Source: Halothiobacillus diazotrophicus | GTDB taxonomy: Bacteria > Pseudomonadota > Gammaproteobacteria > Halothiobacillales > Halothiobacillaceae | Length of the DNA: 64,000 bases | Direction of reading: 5' to 3' | Assembly: GCF_001663815.1 (NCBI RefSeq) | Contig: NZ_CP016027.1 | Coordinates: 806,001 to 870,000, forward strand | Shown here: positions 31,666 through 40,807 of the stretch, in pieces | How positions within the stretch are numbered: the first letter of the stretch is position 1 | Layout of the letters: each line of letters begins with the position of its first letter | The notes under the pieces: generated by a model | Seen by the model: only the letters and a program-made list of their open reading frames with translations | Told to the model about the DNA's origin: nothing | Database searches by the model: none | Position numbers and translations under genes: made by a program

Positions 31666-33306
31666 TCAGTTCGTGCTGGCGATCACCAAAACCTGGCCGG
31701 GCTGCAAAGGTTCGGAGGACTTGAGTCCATTCACGGATAGCAACTCATGCACTGTCGTCGAAAACCGCTGGGCAACATTCCACAGCGTATCGCCCTTCTT
31801 CACGGTATAACGATGTTTCTGACGCACGGCGGATGTCGCCACCTTAGACACTTTCTCGTGGTCACGATGCGCTGCAGCCGCCGGGACATCCCGTTCGAAA
31901 CCGACGATCAGCTTCTCCCCCGGACGGATAACGCTGTCCTTTTTCAAGCCGTTCATGTGCTGGATATCGGCCACGTCGACGTTGAATTTTCGAGAGAGGC
32001 CCCAAAGAGAATCCCCATCCCGCACCGTATAGAGTCGATCATGCACACCGGCAAGATGACTCTTGCGATCCAAGGGGACAATGATGGTTTCCCCGGGATG
32101 GGCATAGGTCGAACTCAGGCGATTCACCTTGATGAGCTCGTCGACATCGCAACCGAAGCGATAGGCAACCTTGTGGAAGCTGTCGCCCCGACGCAGCGTA
32201 TAACGCCCCCAGTCTCGTGCCGATTTTTCGGCTTCTTCCAATGCTTTTGGCGTGAACTGATCGGCAATGCTCTTGGGCACGAGCAAATGCCCCGTCTGCG
32301 GTCCGGTGATCAACCGGTCGAAGCCCGGATTCAATCGGTACAACTCGTCGTGTGATATTCCAGTGATCTGGGCCAGTTTGCCCAGGTTGATGGACTTGTC
32401 GAGCTTGATTTCGGTCAGAACCGGCGCGTTGGGAATCGGGTATGGCGTGAATCCGTACTTCTTCGGATGGCTGAATATCTCGACCAAGGCATAGAGACGC
32501 GCCGGGTAGTCGGCCGTCTCACGGCTGATCTGCGTCAGGTCCCAGAAATCGGTCGGACGACCGCGCGCGGCATTGTAGGCGATCGCATTCTGCAGCGTGC
32601 CCTCACCGCCATTATAAGAAGCGATGATAACGGGCCAGTCATCGTTGAACATGGTACGCAGTCGGGTGAAGTAGCTCATGGCTGCATCCGTGGATGCCTT
32701 GATGTCGCGACGACCGTCGTACCACGTCGTTCGGGCGAGACCGAAATGGGTACCCGTACTGGGCACGAACTGCCAGATACCTGCAGCGTTGCTGCTGGAT
32801 ACGGCATCAGGACGATAGGCACTCTCGACGATCGGCAGCAGGGCCAGTTCAAGAGGCAAATTGTTCTTTTGCAGATCCGACACGATCATGTGCAGATAGG
32901 GTTGCGCCCGCTCCGTCACACGCTGGAGATAATCGATGTGACTGGCGTAGAAGTTCAATTGCGCCTGAACCCGGGGATTATCGGGGATGGGCAATGTAAA
33001 TTGCGCTGCGATGTAATGCCAGAGATTGCCGTCATGCGCCCAGGAGGCCGGATGCCCATTGGCGGTGGTAACTCCGCCCATGGCCGGCAGAATGCTGTAG
33101 TCAACGGAGTTGCTCAGATCGGACGAGTCCCCGAGCGACATTGCCGAACTCGATGTCGAATGAGTATCGACCGCATTCGGTAACTGGGCACAGCCTGCGA
33201 GTATCGCCATGAAGGGCGCCCAAAGAAGTGCTTTCGGCAGGCGAGGCTTCACTGGCGTGGACACCCCCGGCGTTGCGCCGGCAGATAGATGGACTGGATA
33301 CTTCAT
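31666..33306 (-). CDS. mltD: Membrane-bound lytic murein transglycosylase D
   Basis: A 546-aa lipoprotein (signal segment ALLWAPFMAILAGC, lipidated Cys39) that cleaves peptidoglycan glycan strands at the outer membrane. The SLT domain (about residues 145-290) has catalytic glutamate in LPIVESAYRP, the SNAAGIWQFVPSTG motif and ASYNGGEGTL. Three C-terminal LysM repeats follow (YTLRRGDSFHKVAYRFG, YTVRDGDSLWGLSRKFN, YTVKKGDTLWNVAQRF), which bind peptidoglycan. The end of the protein is a few residues past the third LysM. It lies 18 bp after gloB in the same direction, the usual mltD-gloB neighbourhood. Confidence 0.94.
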   Translation of the reverse strand: MKYPVHLSAGATPGVSTPVKPRLPKALLWAPFMAILAGCAQLPNAVDTHSTSSSAMSLGDSSDLSNSVDYSILPAMGGVTTANGHPASWAHDGNLWHYIAAQFTLPIPDNPRVQAQLNFYASHIDYLQRVTERAQPYLHMIVSDLQKNNLPLELALLPIVESAYRPDAVSSSNAAGIWQFVPSTGTHFGLARTTWYDGRRDIKASTDAAMSYFTRLRTMFNDDWPVIIASYNGGEGTLQNAIAYNAARGRPTDFWDLTQISRETADYPARLYALVEIFSHPKKYGFTPYPIPNAPVLTEIKLDKSINLGKLAQITGISHDELYRLNPGFDRLITGPQTGHLLVPKSIADQFTPKALEEAEKSARDWGRYTLRRGDSFHKVAYRFGCDVDELIKVNRLSSTYAHPGETIIVPLDRKSHLAGVHDRLYTVRDGDSLWGLSRKFNVDVADIQHMNGLKKDSVIRPGEKLIVGFERDVPAAAAHRDHEKVSKVATSAVRQKHRYTVKKGDTLWNVAQRFSTTVHELLSVNGLKSSEPLQPGQVLVIASTN

Positions 33307-33324
33307 TACGGTACAAACATCCCT

Positions 33325-34104
33325 TTACAAAGGCTTCAAACCATCAAAATCATCTTTCCAGCGACGTACCGTGGCAAAAGCCGCCGCGTCGGTCATCGAT
33401 GCCGCACCGGCATGACGACAAATCGCATCGCGCAAATCCTGCGCACGCACGCGCAGGAAGGGGTTCGTCCTTTTTTCGAGCGCCAGACTGGTTGGCACTG
33501 TCGGTTTGCCGGTACGACGAAGTTCTTCAACTTCTGCATCCCGCGCCTGGATGGCCGGATTGTCCGGTTCGGCATGTCGGGCAAAACGCAGATTGTCGGC
33601 CGTGTACTCATGGCCGCAGTAAATCAGGGTGTCATCGGGCAGCGCGGCAATTCGATCCAGGGAATGCTGCATCTGTTCGGGCGTTCCCTCAAACAGACGA
33701 CCACAACCCACACTGAAAAGCGTATCGCCGGTAAACGCGGCCCCCTCGGTCGTGAATACGAGGTGACCGCGCGTATGACCCGGCGTCGCGATCACCTGGA
33801 ATGTCCCGACTTCGGGAATCGAAAAGGTATCGCCATCATTCTGGGGCTCGGTCACCCAGGACTGGGCCTCGATGGTCGGGCCGTATACCGGCACTGCAAA
33901 ACGTGACAGGAAATCTGCAAGACCCGCCGTATGATCCCAGTGATGGTGGGTCAGCAATACGGCTCGCGGTGTCAGGCCACGCGCCTCGACGGCCGCGATG
34001 ACGGGCGCAGCAGCGCCCATATCCACGATCGCACACTGCCGATTGCACCCCTCGATGAGCCAGACGTAATTATCATCGAGAACGGGAATAGCATAAATCT
34101 GCAT
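33325..34104 (-). CDS. gloB: Hydroxyacylglutathione hydrolase (glyoxalase II)
   Basis: Metallo-beta-lactamase-fold thioesterase of 259 aa that hydrolyses S-lactoylglutathione in methylglyoxal detoxification. It shows THHHWDHTAG for the binuclear metal centre, TPGHTRGH, FTGDTLFSVGCGRLFEG and the C-terminal CGHEYTADNLRFA. I start it at ATG 34104 (MQIYAIPVLDDNYVWLIE), the conserved family start; an upstream in-frame start at 34179 adds an unconserved 25 residues. Confidence 0.93.
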   Translation of the reverse strand: MQIYAIPVLDDNYVWLIEGCNRQCAIVDMGAAAPVIAAVEARGLTPRAVLLTHHHWDHTAGLADFLSRFAVPVYGPTIEAQSWVTEPQNDGDTFSIPEVGTFQVIATPGHTRGHLVFTTEGAAFTGDTLFSVGCGRLFEGTPEQMQHSLDRIAALPDDTLIYCGHEYTADNLRFARHAEPDNPAIQARDAEVEELRRTGKPTVPTSLALEKRTNPFLRVRAQDLRDAICRHAGAASMTDAAAFATVRRWKDDFDGLKPL

Positions 34105-34378
34105 GACGCAGGTCACCTCTGTCCAGGCAAGCCGCCGACCGTCGAGTTCGGACCGAGCCCGGTTCATCCAGCCTTGCAAAATAAGGGAGACAGTGTACGA
34201 ATATGTCGGCAGAGGTCAAACGGTTTGCGGCCCGCCCTCGGATGGATCATTCGCGACACATGATTGCGCACGCCATCCTCACCGCATACTGCCCGTTGAC
34301 GCCGTTTTACGGCTGCCGCAACAACCGCTTACCTCAGGCGCACCAAGGGCGTGCGCCCGGGGCCGCACCAAGGGGAAC

Positions 34379-34407
34379 TTGCACCGACGTCAAAGCGAGC
34401 CTACGAT
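34379..34407 (+). promoter_or_regulatory. Sigma-70 promoter of 6S RNA
   Basis: TTGCAC (34379-34384), a 17-bp spacer, and TACGAT (34402-34407). The predicted start, 7-8 nt downstream at about 34414-34415, coincides with the 5' base of the 6S closing stem. The rest of the gap from gloB (34105-34378) has no gene; it contains two copies of GCACCAAGGG (within 34338-34375). Confidence 0.7.
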
Positions 34408-34414
34408 AGAGTCA

Positions 34415-34597
34415 GTCTTCTGAGGCGTGCGTCAGGTTCCTCTCAATCCCTTGAGCCTTAATCTGCGACTTTGGGGGGCGCACCAAGTCGGTCGTGTGCA
34501 GGTCCGTCGCGAACGGAAAGCCTTACACCCTCTGCGCGCCCCCCAGCTTGAACCTCTGGTTCAAGGTCGAAGAGCAACCAACGGCGTTTTGGAAGAC
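34415..34597 (+). ncRNA. ssrS: 6S RNA (RNA polymerase regulator)
   Basis: About 183 nt, matching the E. coli 184-nt RNA. The 12-bp closing stem is TCTTCTGAGGCG (34416-34427) paired with CGTTTTGGAAGA (34585-34596), including G-U pairs. Next, GGTT/AACC and CTCT/AGAG continue the stem. A long inner stem pairs GGGGGGCGCA with TGCGCGCCCCCC, and the diagnostic hairpin CTTGAACC-TCT-GGTTCAAG is shared with E. coli 6S. It is immediately upstream of ygfA, the conserved gammaproteobacterial position. It mimics an open promoter and binds the sigma-70 holoenzyme. Confidence 0.92.
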
Positions 34598-34617
34598 ACC
34601 CAACATCGGCTCGAACA

Positions 34618-35226
34618 ATGACCCCTTCCGCGGACAAATCCTCACTGCGTCGCCAACTTAGAGCTCTTCGCCGTGGCGTCGGCGGCTATCAGCGTCGCCT
34701 GAATCAGCAGCGCATTGTTCGCGCCCTCAACACTCTCCCCGCCCTTCGTAATGCCCGTCGTATCGCTGGCTACATCGCATTTGACGGCGAGCCCGATATC
34801 CGGGATTTCCTGCGTCGCTGGCCGGGCACGGTCTGGCTCCCCCGGGTCAATCGGGATCTCAGCCTGCATTTTCGTCCCACCTTCGATCTGAATGCGCGTC
34901 ACCCCAGACCCGCGGGCGCACGGCGAAATCAGTTCGGTATCCTCGAATCGCATCGCCATCCCCTGCTGCGGGCTGCAGACATGGATGCCCTGCTGATCCC
35001 GCTCGTGGGTTACGATGCGCTTGGCAACCGACTGGGCATGGGCGCCGGTTACTATGACCGGAGTCTGGCCAATCTACGGCATCCGAAACCCCTACTGATC
35101 GGTATCGCCTTCAGTTGTCAGTATGTGGCTCGGCTTCCAGCAGACCCGTGGGATATTCCGCTTGACTATATCGTCACGGAAAAAATGATCCTCAAACCCC
35201 CATTCAAACCAAGGAACAGAACATGA
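34618..35226 (+). CDS. ygfA: 5-formyltetrahydrofolate cyclo-ligase
   Basis: A 202-aa ATP-dependent enzyme converting 5-formyl-THF to methenyl-THF. The N-terminal KSSLRRQLRALRRG, the IAGYIAFDGEPDI segment, and the signature GNRLGMGAGYYDRSL (about residues 137-151) are visible. It starts at ATG 34618, 20 nt after the 6S RNA, and is probably cotranscribed with it, as in E. coli. Its stop overlaps the next start (ATGA). Confidence 0.94.
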   Translation: MTPSADKSSLRRQLRALRRGVGGYQRRLNQQRIVRALNTLPALRNARRIAGYIAFDGEPDIRDFLRRWPGTVWLPRVNRDLSLHFRPTFDLNARHPRPAGARRNQFGILESHRHPLLRAADMDALLIPLVGYDALGNRLGMGAGYYDRSLANLRHPKPLLIGIAFSCQYVARLPADPWDIPLDYIVTEKMILKPPFKPRNRT

Positions 35227-35684
35227 ATTACTGGCTGATGAAGTGCGAGCCGGACGTTTTCTCGATTGACGATCTGGCTCGCCAGAAAGTCGAGGGCTGG
35301 TATGGCATTCGCAATTACCAGGCGCGCAACATGATGCGCGATGCCATGCGGATCGGCGATCAGGTATTTTTTTACCATTCGAACGTCAAGGTTCCGGGCA
35401 TCGTTGGCCTCATGGAGGTCATCAGCAAGCCCTACCCGGACCCCACCCAGTTCGACCCCGACCACCGCTACTTCGACCCGAAGGCGACGCCGGAACAACC
35501 ACGCTGGGTCCAGGTGGATGTCCAGTACATCCGCCACACCCGACGACTGATCTCATTGGAAGAATTGAAAAAGGACGATTCGCTCGGTGAGTTACCGCTT
35601 CTTCGTCGCGGCAACCGACTTTCAATCATGCCTGTTGGAAAAAGTGATTGGCAACGCATCCTGGAACTCGAGGCGGCGAACTGA
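35223..35684 (+). CDS. EVE domain protein
   Basis: A 153-aa single-domain protein of the EVE/PUA-like family (MNYWLMKCEPDVFSIDDL, then GWYGIRNYQARNMMRD, FFYHSNVKVPGIVGLMEV and DVQYIRHTRRLIS). EVE domains recognise modified bases in DNA or RNA. Start ATG 35223 overlaps the ygfA stop by 4 nt. Cotranscription with ssrS-ygfA is likely. A hairpin GGCGGCGAA/TTCGCCGCC (35672-35698) spans the stop codon; it lacks a U-tract. Confidence 0.92.
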   Translation: MNYWLMKCEPDVFSIDDLARQKVEGWYGIRNYQARNMMRDAMRIGDQVFFYHSNVKVPGIVGLMEVISKPYPDPTQFDPDHRYFDPKATPEQPRWVQVDVQYIRHTRRLISLEELKKDDSLGELPLLRRGNRLSIMPVGKSDWQRILELEAAN

Positions 35685-35730
35685 CATTTTTCGCCGCCCC
35701 AGCACAAGATTTGCAAACTTCCGCCTGAAT

Positions 35731-36530
35731 TTATCCACAAACTGTACAGGTACAGTGCCGAGCAGACACATGCGCTACCAGATCACTCACGGGCCTGCAA
35801 GGATAGCGCAACAAAAAAACGTCAACCATTAGTTTCTATAGATTACAGTCACTTACAACAGATTAAAATGACCCCGCCGCTACCTGGCGTTTTTTTGATC
35901 AAATAAGCAAGCTCTTGATACGAAAACAGCCCCGCACGATCACCGGCGATTGCACACAATCTTATCCACAGGTTCTGGGGATAACCAAGTACGCAGATAA
36001 GGGGTAATGACGAGCGCGTGAACTGAAGTGGCGCGCACCGCCAGAATGCTCGATCGCCGGAATGAGTCTTTTGGGTGCATCCGTTCAGATGGCAAAGGAG
36101 AAGCACCCGATCCTGCATTCAAATCGTTCGGTTTCTCAACGCATCATGCACCATGGTGTCAGCGTGCAATTTCTCCCCTGCAGAATGGAACCGATACAAA
36201 CCCAGAGATTACGCCGGAGGAGGACGAATTCATCATGAATTCGGGGACTTGACGCCCAATCATTAAATTCTGTTATCCACACTATCATTGAACCGTCATA
36301 GGGCATCACCAATCAGCTATCATGCTGCCGACCAATCTGCAACATTCCGTAACCCCCACCACCAGCATCTTGTTTATTCTTTTATATATCAAACTGTTAA
36401 ATAACAGCACGCCATGACACCCAATGAGTTGGCTATTTTGTCACCATCGGTGCTAAGTCCTTGACACACTGCGCCGGGCAGGGGATTCCAGACAGTCATC
36501 CACGGGGTTATCCACAGGAATTGTGTGTAA
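35731..36530. other. DnaA-box cluster in a 0.9-kb non-coding region (possible replication-control locus)
   Basis: The stretch between the EVE gene and ilvA (35685-36612) has no credible gene. It contains four perfect TTATCCACA boxes on the + strand at 35731-35739, 35962-35970, 36273-36281 and 36508-36516. Near-matches are TGGGGATAA (35976-35984, reverse orientation), TGTGTGTAA (36522-36530, reverse) and TCATCCACG just before the last box. An A+T-rich patch lies at 36369-36405. A perfect 9-mer is expected less than once by chance in the whole window. This could be oriC, a DnaA-titration site or a DnaA-regulated region; the classical gammaproteobacterial oriC neighbours (mnmG, mioC, dnaA) are absent. 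Confidence 0.6.
36226..36242. repeat. Perfect 8-bp inverted repeat
   Basis: GAATTCAT, one spacer base, ATGAATTC. It lies within the non-coding DnaA-box region, 30 bp before the third box. It could be a protein-binding site; no gene start is near. Confidence 0.6.
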
Positions 36531-36612
36531 CTTTTTGCGAGAAGCTACGTGCATCAGGTTGGGGGCTTTGGATCGATCACGGTGCATTGCGCCCCCCGGG
36601 AACTAGGTCAGC

Positions 36613-38136
36613 TCAGGCCAAAAATAGCGAATAGACGGGATTGTCGCTCTCTGCCCAATAGGGGTATCCCAGACGGGTCAAATAGTCGGTCAGCGCCACA
36701 GTTTCGGCCTCTGGCACCTGGACACCGACGAGAACTCGACCGTAATCCGCACCATGATTCCGATAGTGGAACAAACTGATGTTCCAACGGGCGCCCAGAT
36801 GGGTCAGAAATTTCAGCAGCGCCCCGGGACGCTCCGGAAACTCGAATCGAAACAGCCGCTCGTCCCGAATATTCCGAGCGTGCCCGCCGACCATGTGTCT
36901 GGCATGGAGTTTGGCAAGCTCGTTATCGGTGAGATCCAGGACCGGATACTCGGCCATTGCCAGCCTGTTGTAGACGGCCGCGCGATCGCCCGGCGCATCG
37001 AGACGAATCCCCACGAAGATGTGGGCACGATCGTCATCCGCATACCGGTAGTTGAATTCGGTGATCTGCCGCCGTCCCAACAGTTCGCAAAACGCTTTGA
37101 AGCTCCCTGGCCGTTCGGGGATCGTCACCGCATACAAGGCTTCGCGCTGCTCGCCGATGTCCGCGCGCTCGGCCACGAAGCGCAGCCGATCGAAATTCAT
37201 GTTCGCCCCCGAGGCGATCGCGATCAGGGTTTTTCCCTGCAGGTCGTGCATCTTCACATAGCGCTTCAGACCGGCCAGGGCCAAGGCACCCGCCGCCTCG
37301 TTGATCTGGCGGGTGTCGTCGAACATGTCCTTGATCGCCGCCGTCATCGCATCGGTGTCCACCGTGATGACCTCATCCACGGCCTCGCGCGCGACGGCGA
37401 AGGGATACTCGCCCACCTGGCGTACGGCCACGCCTTCGGCGAACAGGCCAACATGATCCAGCATCACCCGTTCGCCGGCCTTCAGTGCGGCAGACAAACA
37501 GGCGGCATCCTCGGGCTCGACTCCGATGATCCGTATATCCGGGCGCAGCATCTTCACATAGGCCGCGACACCGGCAACCAGTCCGCCGCCACCCACTGGC
37601 ACGAAGATCGCGTGAATCGGATCGGGGTGATGACGCAGAATCTCCGCGCCGATGGTGCCCTGCCCGGCGATGACATCCGGGTCATCGAAGGGCGGGATAT
37701 ATACGAGCCCCTCGGTCGCTTCGAGCTGTCTGGCATGTGCATAGGCCTCCTCGAAGGTATCCCCGAACAGGACGGCTTCGGCACCGCGCCGGCGTACGGC
37801 ATCGACTTTGATCCCCGGCGTAGTCTGAGGCATCACGATGACGGCTCGCAGGCCCAGTTTCTGCGCCGCCATGGCGACGCCCTGCGCATGATTGCCAGCC
37901 GACGCGGTGATCACACCGGCCTCAAGCAGGCCGTCTTGCCAGAGTCGATGAATCTTGTTGTAGGCGCCGCGCAACTTGAAGGAGAAAACGGGCTGGGTAT
38001 CCTCACGCTTCAGCAGGACCCGATTCTTCAACCGCTCGGAAATCAGCGTCGCCGGTTCCAGGGGGGTGTCCACCGCCACGTCGTAAACCCGGGCCGTCAG
38101 AATGCGGTGCAGATAATCTTGAAGTAGTGCGGACAA
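36613..38136 (-). CDS. ilvA: Threonine ammonia-lyase, biosynthetic
   Basis: PLP enzyme of 507 aa, making 2-oxobutanoate from threonine for isoleucine synthesis. The catalytic domain has the Schiff-base Lys54 in SFKLRGAYN, SAGNHAQGVA and the glycine loop GGGGLVAG. Two ACT-like regulatory domains follow (AVTIPERPGSFKAFCELL and FEFPERPGALLKFLTHL), as in the isoleucine-inhibited long form. It is divergent from rpiA, with a 142-bp shared promoter region (38137-38278) containing no gene. Confidence 0.96.
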   Translation of the reverse strand: MSALLQDYLHRILTARVYDVAVDTPLEPATLISERLKNRVLLKREDTQPVFSFKLRGAYNKIHRLWQDGLLEAGVITASAGNHAQGVAMAAQKLGLRAVIVMPQTTPGIKVDAVRRRGAEAVLFGDTFEEAYAHARQLEATEGLVYIPPFDDPDVIAGQGTIGAEILRHHPDPIHAIFVPVGGGGLVAGVAAYVKMLRPDIRIIGVEPEDAACLSAALKAGERVMLDHVGLFAEGVAVRQVGEYPFAVAREAVDEVITVDTDAMTAAIKDMFDDTRQINEAAGALALAGLKRYVKMHDLQGKTLIAIASGANMNFDRLRFVAERADIGEQREALYAVTIPERPGSFKAFCELLGRRQITEFNYRYADDDRAHIFVGIRLDAPGDRAAVYNRLAMAEYPVLDLTDNELAKLHARHMVGGHARNIRDERLFRFEFPERPGALLKFLTHLGARWNISLFHYRNHGADYGRVLVGVQVPEAETVALTDYLTRLGYPYWAESDNPVYSLFLA

Positions 38137-38278
38137 AACCGGCTCCTCAGCACATGAATATTTTCGAAAACGCGGCCCGCGAGAGGTGCATCAAATCACC
38201 TATCATGCCAGAATGTTGCCCGTTTAGCCGCCCGGCGATCGTCGTCGGCCGCTTCGTCGAACCTTGAAGGAACAATCC

Positions 38279-38941
38279 ATGACCCCGCAAGATCAATTAA
38301 AGCAACAGGCCGCCCAGGCGGCTCTCGAATACGTTCCTGCCGGCAGCATCGTCGGCGTGGGTACCGGCTCGACCGTCAACTTCTTCATTGATGCACTTGC
38401 GGGAATCAAGAACCAGATCGAAGGCGCCGTTTCCAGTTCGGAAGCCAGTACCAAGCGCCTGCGCGCCCACGGAATCGAAGTGCTCGACCTGAATGCCGTC
38501 AGCGATGTGCCGGTCTACGTCGATGGCGCCGATGAAACCAACGCCCATCTACAGTTGATCAAGGGGGGCGGCGGTGCGCTGACCCGCGAGAAGATCATCG
38601 CCCAGCTGGCCAAGAAATTCGTCTGTGTGGCCGACGAATCCAAGATGGTCCAGCGGCTCGGCAAGTTCCCCCTGCCGATCGAGGTCATTCCGATGGCCCG
38701 CAGCATGATCGCCCGGGAACTCGTCAAGCTGGGCGGTCAACCCGTCTATCGCGATGGCTTCGTGACGGACAACGGCAACCAGATCCTCGACGTACACAAC
38801 CTCGAGATCATGGAGCCAGCCAAGCTGGAAGCCGAACTCAACAACCTGCCGGGCATCGTGACCGTGGGCCTGTTCGCCATCCGTCCTGCCGACGTGCTGA
38901 TCCTCGGTACCGCCAACGGAATACGCACCCTGACCATTTGA
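38279..38941 (+). CDS. rpiA: Ribose-5-phosphate isomerase A
   Basis: A 220-aa isomerase of the pentose phosphate pathway. Motifs are [34 protein letters not shown] and the catalytic Glu/Lys region typical of RpiA. I use ATG 38279, with AAGGA 7 nt upstream; a TTG at 38264 would include that ribosome site in the coding frame. Its stop overlaps aroE by one base (TGATG). Confidence 0.95.
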   Translation: MTPQDQLKQQAAQAALEYVPAGSIVGVGTGSTVNFFIDALAGIKNQIEGAVSSSEASTKRLRAHGIEVLDLNAVSDVPVYVDGADETNAHLQLIKGGGGALTREKIIAQLAKKFVCVADESKMVQRLGKFPLPIEVIPMARSMIARELVKLGGQPVYRDGFVTDNGNQILDVHNLEIMEPAKLEAELNNLPGIVTVGLFAIRPADVLILGTANGIRTLTI

Positions 38942-39804
38942 TGGCCGTCAGTCCGAAGAAATATGGGGTCATCGGCAACCCCATCGGTCACAGCAAGTCC
39001 CCGTTGATCCACCAGGCATTCGCCCGGCAGACGGGGATCGAATTAAGTTATGCGGCAATTCTTGCCCCGCTGGACGAATTCGTCGCCACCGTGACGCAAT
39101 TTCGACAGGAAGGGGGGCGTGGGTTGAACGTCACCGTTCCCTTCAAGCATGAAGCTTATGCCTACTGTGCCGAACTCAGTGATCGTGCCAGACAGGCCGG
39201 TGCCGTCAACACCCTGATTTTTCCCGATAACGACGAGGCGCCGGTTCGTGGCGACAACACCGATGGCGTGGGACTGATGCGGGACCTGTCCTACCACGAC
39301 ATCCCAGTCAAAGGTCGGCGGGTCCTGCTGATCGGTGCCGGAGGTGCCGCACGCGGGGTGTTGGGCCCCCTATGTGCCGCAGAACCGGCCGAAATACGGG
39401 TTGCCAATCGCCGGGGCGAGACGGCAGTACAACTGATTCGGGATTATGCCGAACACGAGCAAGTACAAACATCTGTCATGTTGCGTGCCTGCGCCCTGGA
39501 CCAGTTCCCAGAAGACGAACTGTCGTTTGATCTGATCATCAACGCCACGTCAGCCAGTCTCGGCGGTCAACGCCCAGCAGTGCCGGATACGGTGTTCAGT
39601 CCTCACACGATTGCCTATGACATGGCCTACGGGTCGGAACCCACCGTGTTCATGACGTGGGCCGAATCGCTCGGCGCGCGGGCATTGGATGGCTTGGGGA
39701 TGCTGGTGGAACAGGCCGCAGAAAGCTTTTACCAGTGGCACGGCGTACAGCCGAAGACCGACGAAGTGCGCGCCCTGCTTCGCCATACGTTGGTCAATCG
39801 CTGA
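38941..39804 (+). CDS. aroE: Shikimate dehydrogenase
   Basis: NADPH-dependent reduction of 3-dehydroshikimate; 287 aa. It shows the substrate site NPIGHSKSP, the catalytic lysine in NVTVPFKHEAY, DNTDGVG, and the cofactor loop GAGGAARGV. ATG 38941 overlaps the rpiA stop, so translation is coupled. It converges with the minus-strand chemotaxis block, with only 35 bp between them. Confidence 0.95.
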   Translation: MAVSPKKYGVIGNPIGHSKSPLIHQAFARQTGIELSYAAILAPLDEFVATVTQFRQEGGRGLNVTVPFKHEAYAYCAELSDRARQAGAVNTLIFPDNDEAPVRGDNTDGVGLMRDLSYHDIPVKGRRVLLIGAGGAARGVLGPLCAAEPAEIRVANRRGETAVQLIRDYAEHEQVQTSVMLRACALDQFPEDELSFDLIINATSASLGGQRPAVPDTVFSPHTIAYDMAYGSEPTVFMTWAESLGARALDGLGMLVEQAAESFYQWHGVQPKTDEVRALLRHTLVNR

Positions 39805-39839
39805 GACTTCGGCGATTTGGGCACTCAACTGCGAAAGGC

Positions 39840-40256
39840 TCAACTGGGGTTGTTGATCCTCAGGAGCAACTGAGCTTCGCTTTCGGACAACCCGAAATCA
39901 TCGACCAATTCCTGCATCGTCACACGGCCCTGGGCACTCAGACGAAGCGCATGGGCGAAGCTTCGATCGCCATCGTCCTGGGCGACCAAACTCGCAAAGC
40001 GGGTTTCCGTATGCTCGATCCGCTTCGAAAGCTGGACGAGCTTCTGATCAAAGCCGTCCATATGCCGCCCCAGCCCAGCCAATGCGGACTCGATGGAGCC
40101 CTGTTCGTTTTCGATACGCTCCAGTTGACCCTGGAGCCAACGCACATTGGCCTGACTCGACTTGAATTTAGCCGAGACACGCGCCGCGAATAGCAAGGAT
40201 AGCAGCGCGACGATCATGGCGGCTCCGGAAAAGCCGATTAACCAGGAAGCGTTCAT
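39840..40256 (-). CDS. DUF2802 membrane-anchored coiled-coil protein
   Basis: A 138-aa protein with an N-terminal membrane anchor (about residues 5-25), a coiled-coil middle (SSQANVRWLQGQLERIENEQ... to about residue 85) and a C-terminal helix-turn-helix-like stretch, MQELVDDFGLSESEAQLLLRI. This is the DUF2802 family, regularly found at the end of gammaproteobacterial chemotaxis operons next to cheW. Function unknown. It starts in an ATGA overlap with cheW. Confidence 0.85.
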   Translation of the reverse strand: MNASWLIGFSGAAMIVALLSLLFAARVSAKFKSSQANVRWLQGQLERIENEQGSIESALAGLGRHMDGFDQKLVQLSKRIEHTETRFASLVAQDDGDRSFAHALRLSAQGRVTMQELVDDFGLSESEAQLLLRINNPS

Positions 40257-40771
40257 TTCGTGGAAAGATCGGACAATCCCTTCAGATCGACAAGAATAAT
40301 CAGCTTGTCATTACCTTTGTCGCTACTCTGCGGGACGACGCCGAGAATATGCTCGGATCCCTCGTCGTTACTCGTGCGTTTGGCATCGTTCACATCGTCC
40401 TCGTCCAGCGTGATGACTTCAGCCACGCTATCGACGACGATCCCGGCCACTTCTCCGGTGCGCAACTCGACGACCATGATCCGACTGTCGTCGTCGAAGG
40501 GTTTTTCAGGTAGCGAGAAGAACACTCGGGCATCCAGGATGGTCACCACATTGCCGCGCAGATTGATGATGCCCCGAATCGCCGGATGGGCGCCGGGAAT
40601 CGGCGTGATCTCGGCAGCCCGGAGCACTTCCTGAACATCGAGCACATTCAGGGCGTACACCTCGTCCGCTACCGTAAACGTTACCCAACGGGTCAGAACG
40701 ACCGGCGTCTGCTCCATGCCCATGTCATCGAGCGCTTCTGGATTTCTAATGTTGTATTCGGTTTGGCTCAT
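40253..40771 (-). CDS. cheW: Chemotaxis coupling protein CheW
   Basis: A 172-aa adaptor linking chemoreceptors to CheA. The CheW domain fills most of it (WVTFTVADEVYALNVLDVQEVLR, then PIPGAHPAIRGIINLRGNVVTILDAR and the C-terminal VVDSVAEVITLDEDD). The N-terminal 25 residues are a short polar extension. It is followed by a DUF2802 gene with overlapping start. Confidence 0.95.
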   Translation of the reverse strand: MSQTEYNIRNPEALDDMGMEQTPVVLTRWVTFTVADEVYALNVLDVQEVLRAAEITPIPGAHPAIRGIINLRGNVVTILDARVFFSLPEKPFDDDSRIMVVELRTGEVAGIVVDSVAEVITLDEDDVNDAKRTSNDEGSEHILGVVPQSSDKGNDKLIILVDLKGLSDLSTK

Positions 40772-40807
40772 CAGAATGCTTCCTGTGTTATTCGACCTGC
40801 GAAATTG

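Noticed and set aside
34427-34621. 64-codon open frame upstream of ygfA
   Set aside because: Lies inside the 6S RNA, whose structure fully accounts for the sequence.
35672-35698. Hairpin GGCGGCGAA/TTCGCCGCC at the end of the EVE gene as a terminator
   Set aside because: It overlaps the stop codon and has no U-tract on either side; mentioned only with the gene.
36754-38127. 457-codon open frame antisense to ilvA
   Set aside because: Shadow of a conserved gene; no domain and no ribosome site.
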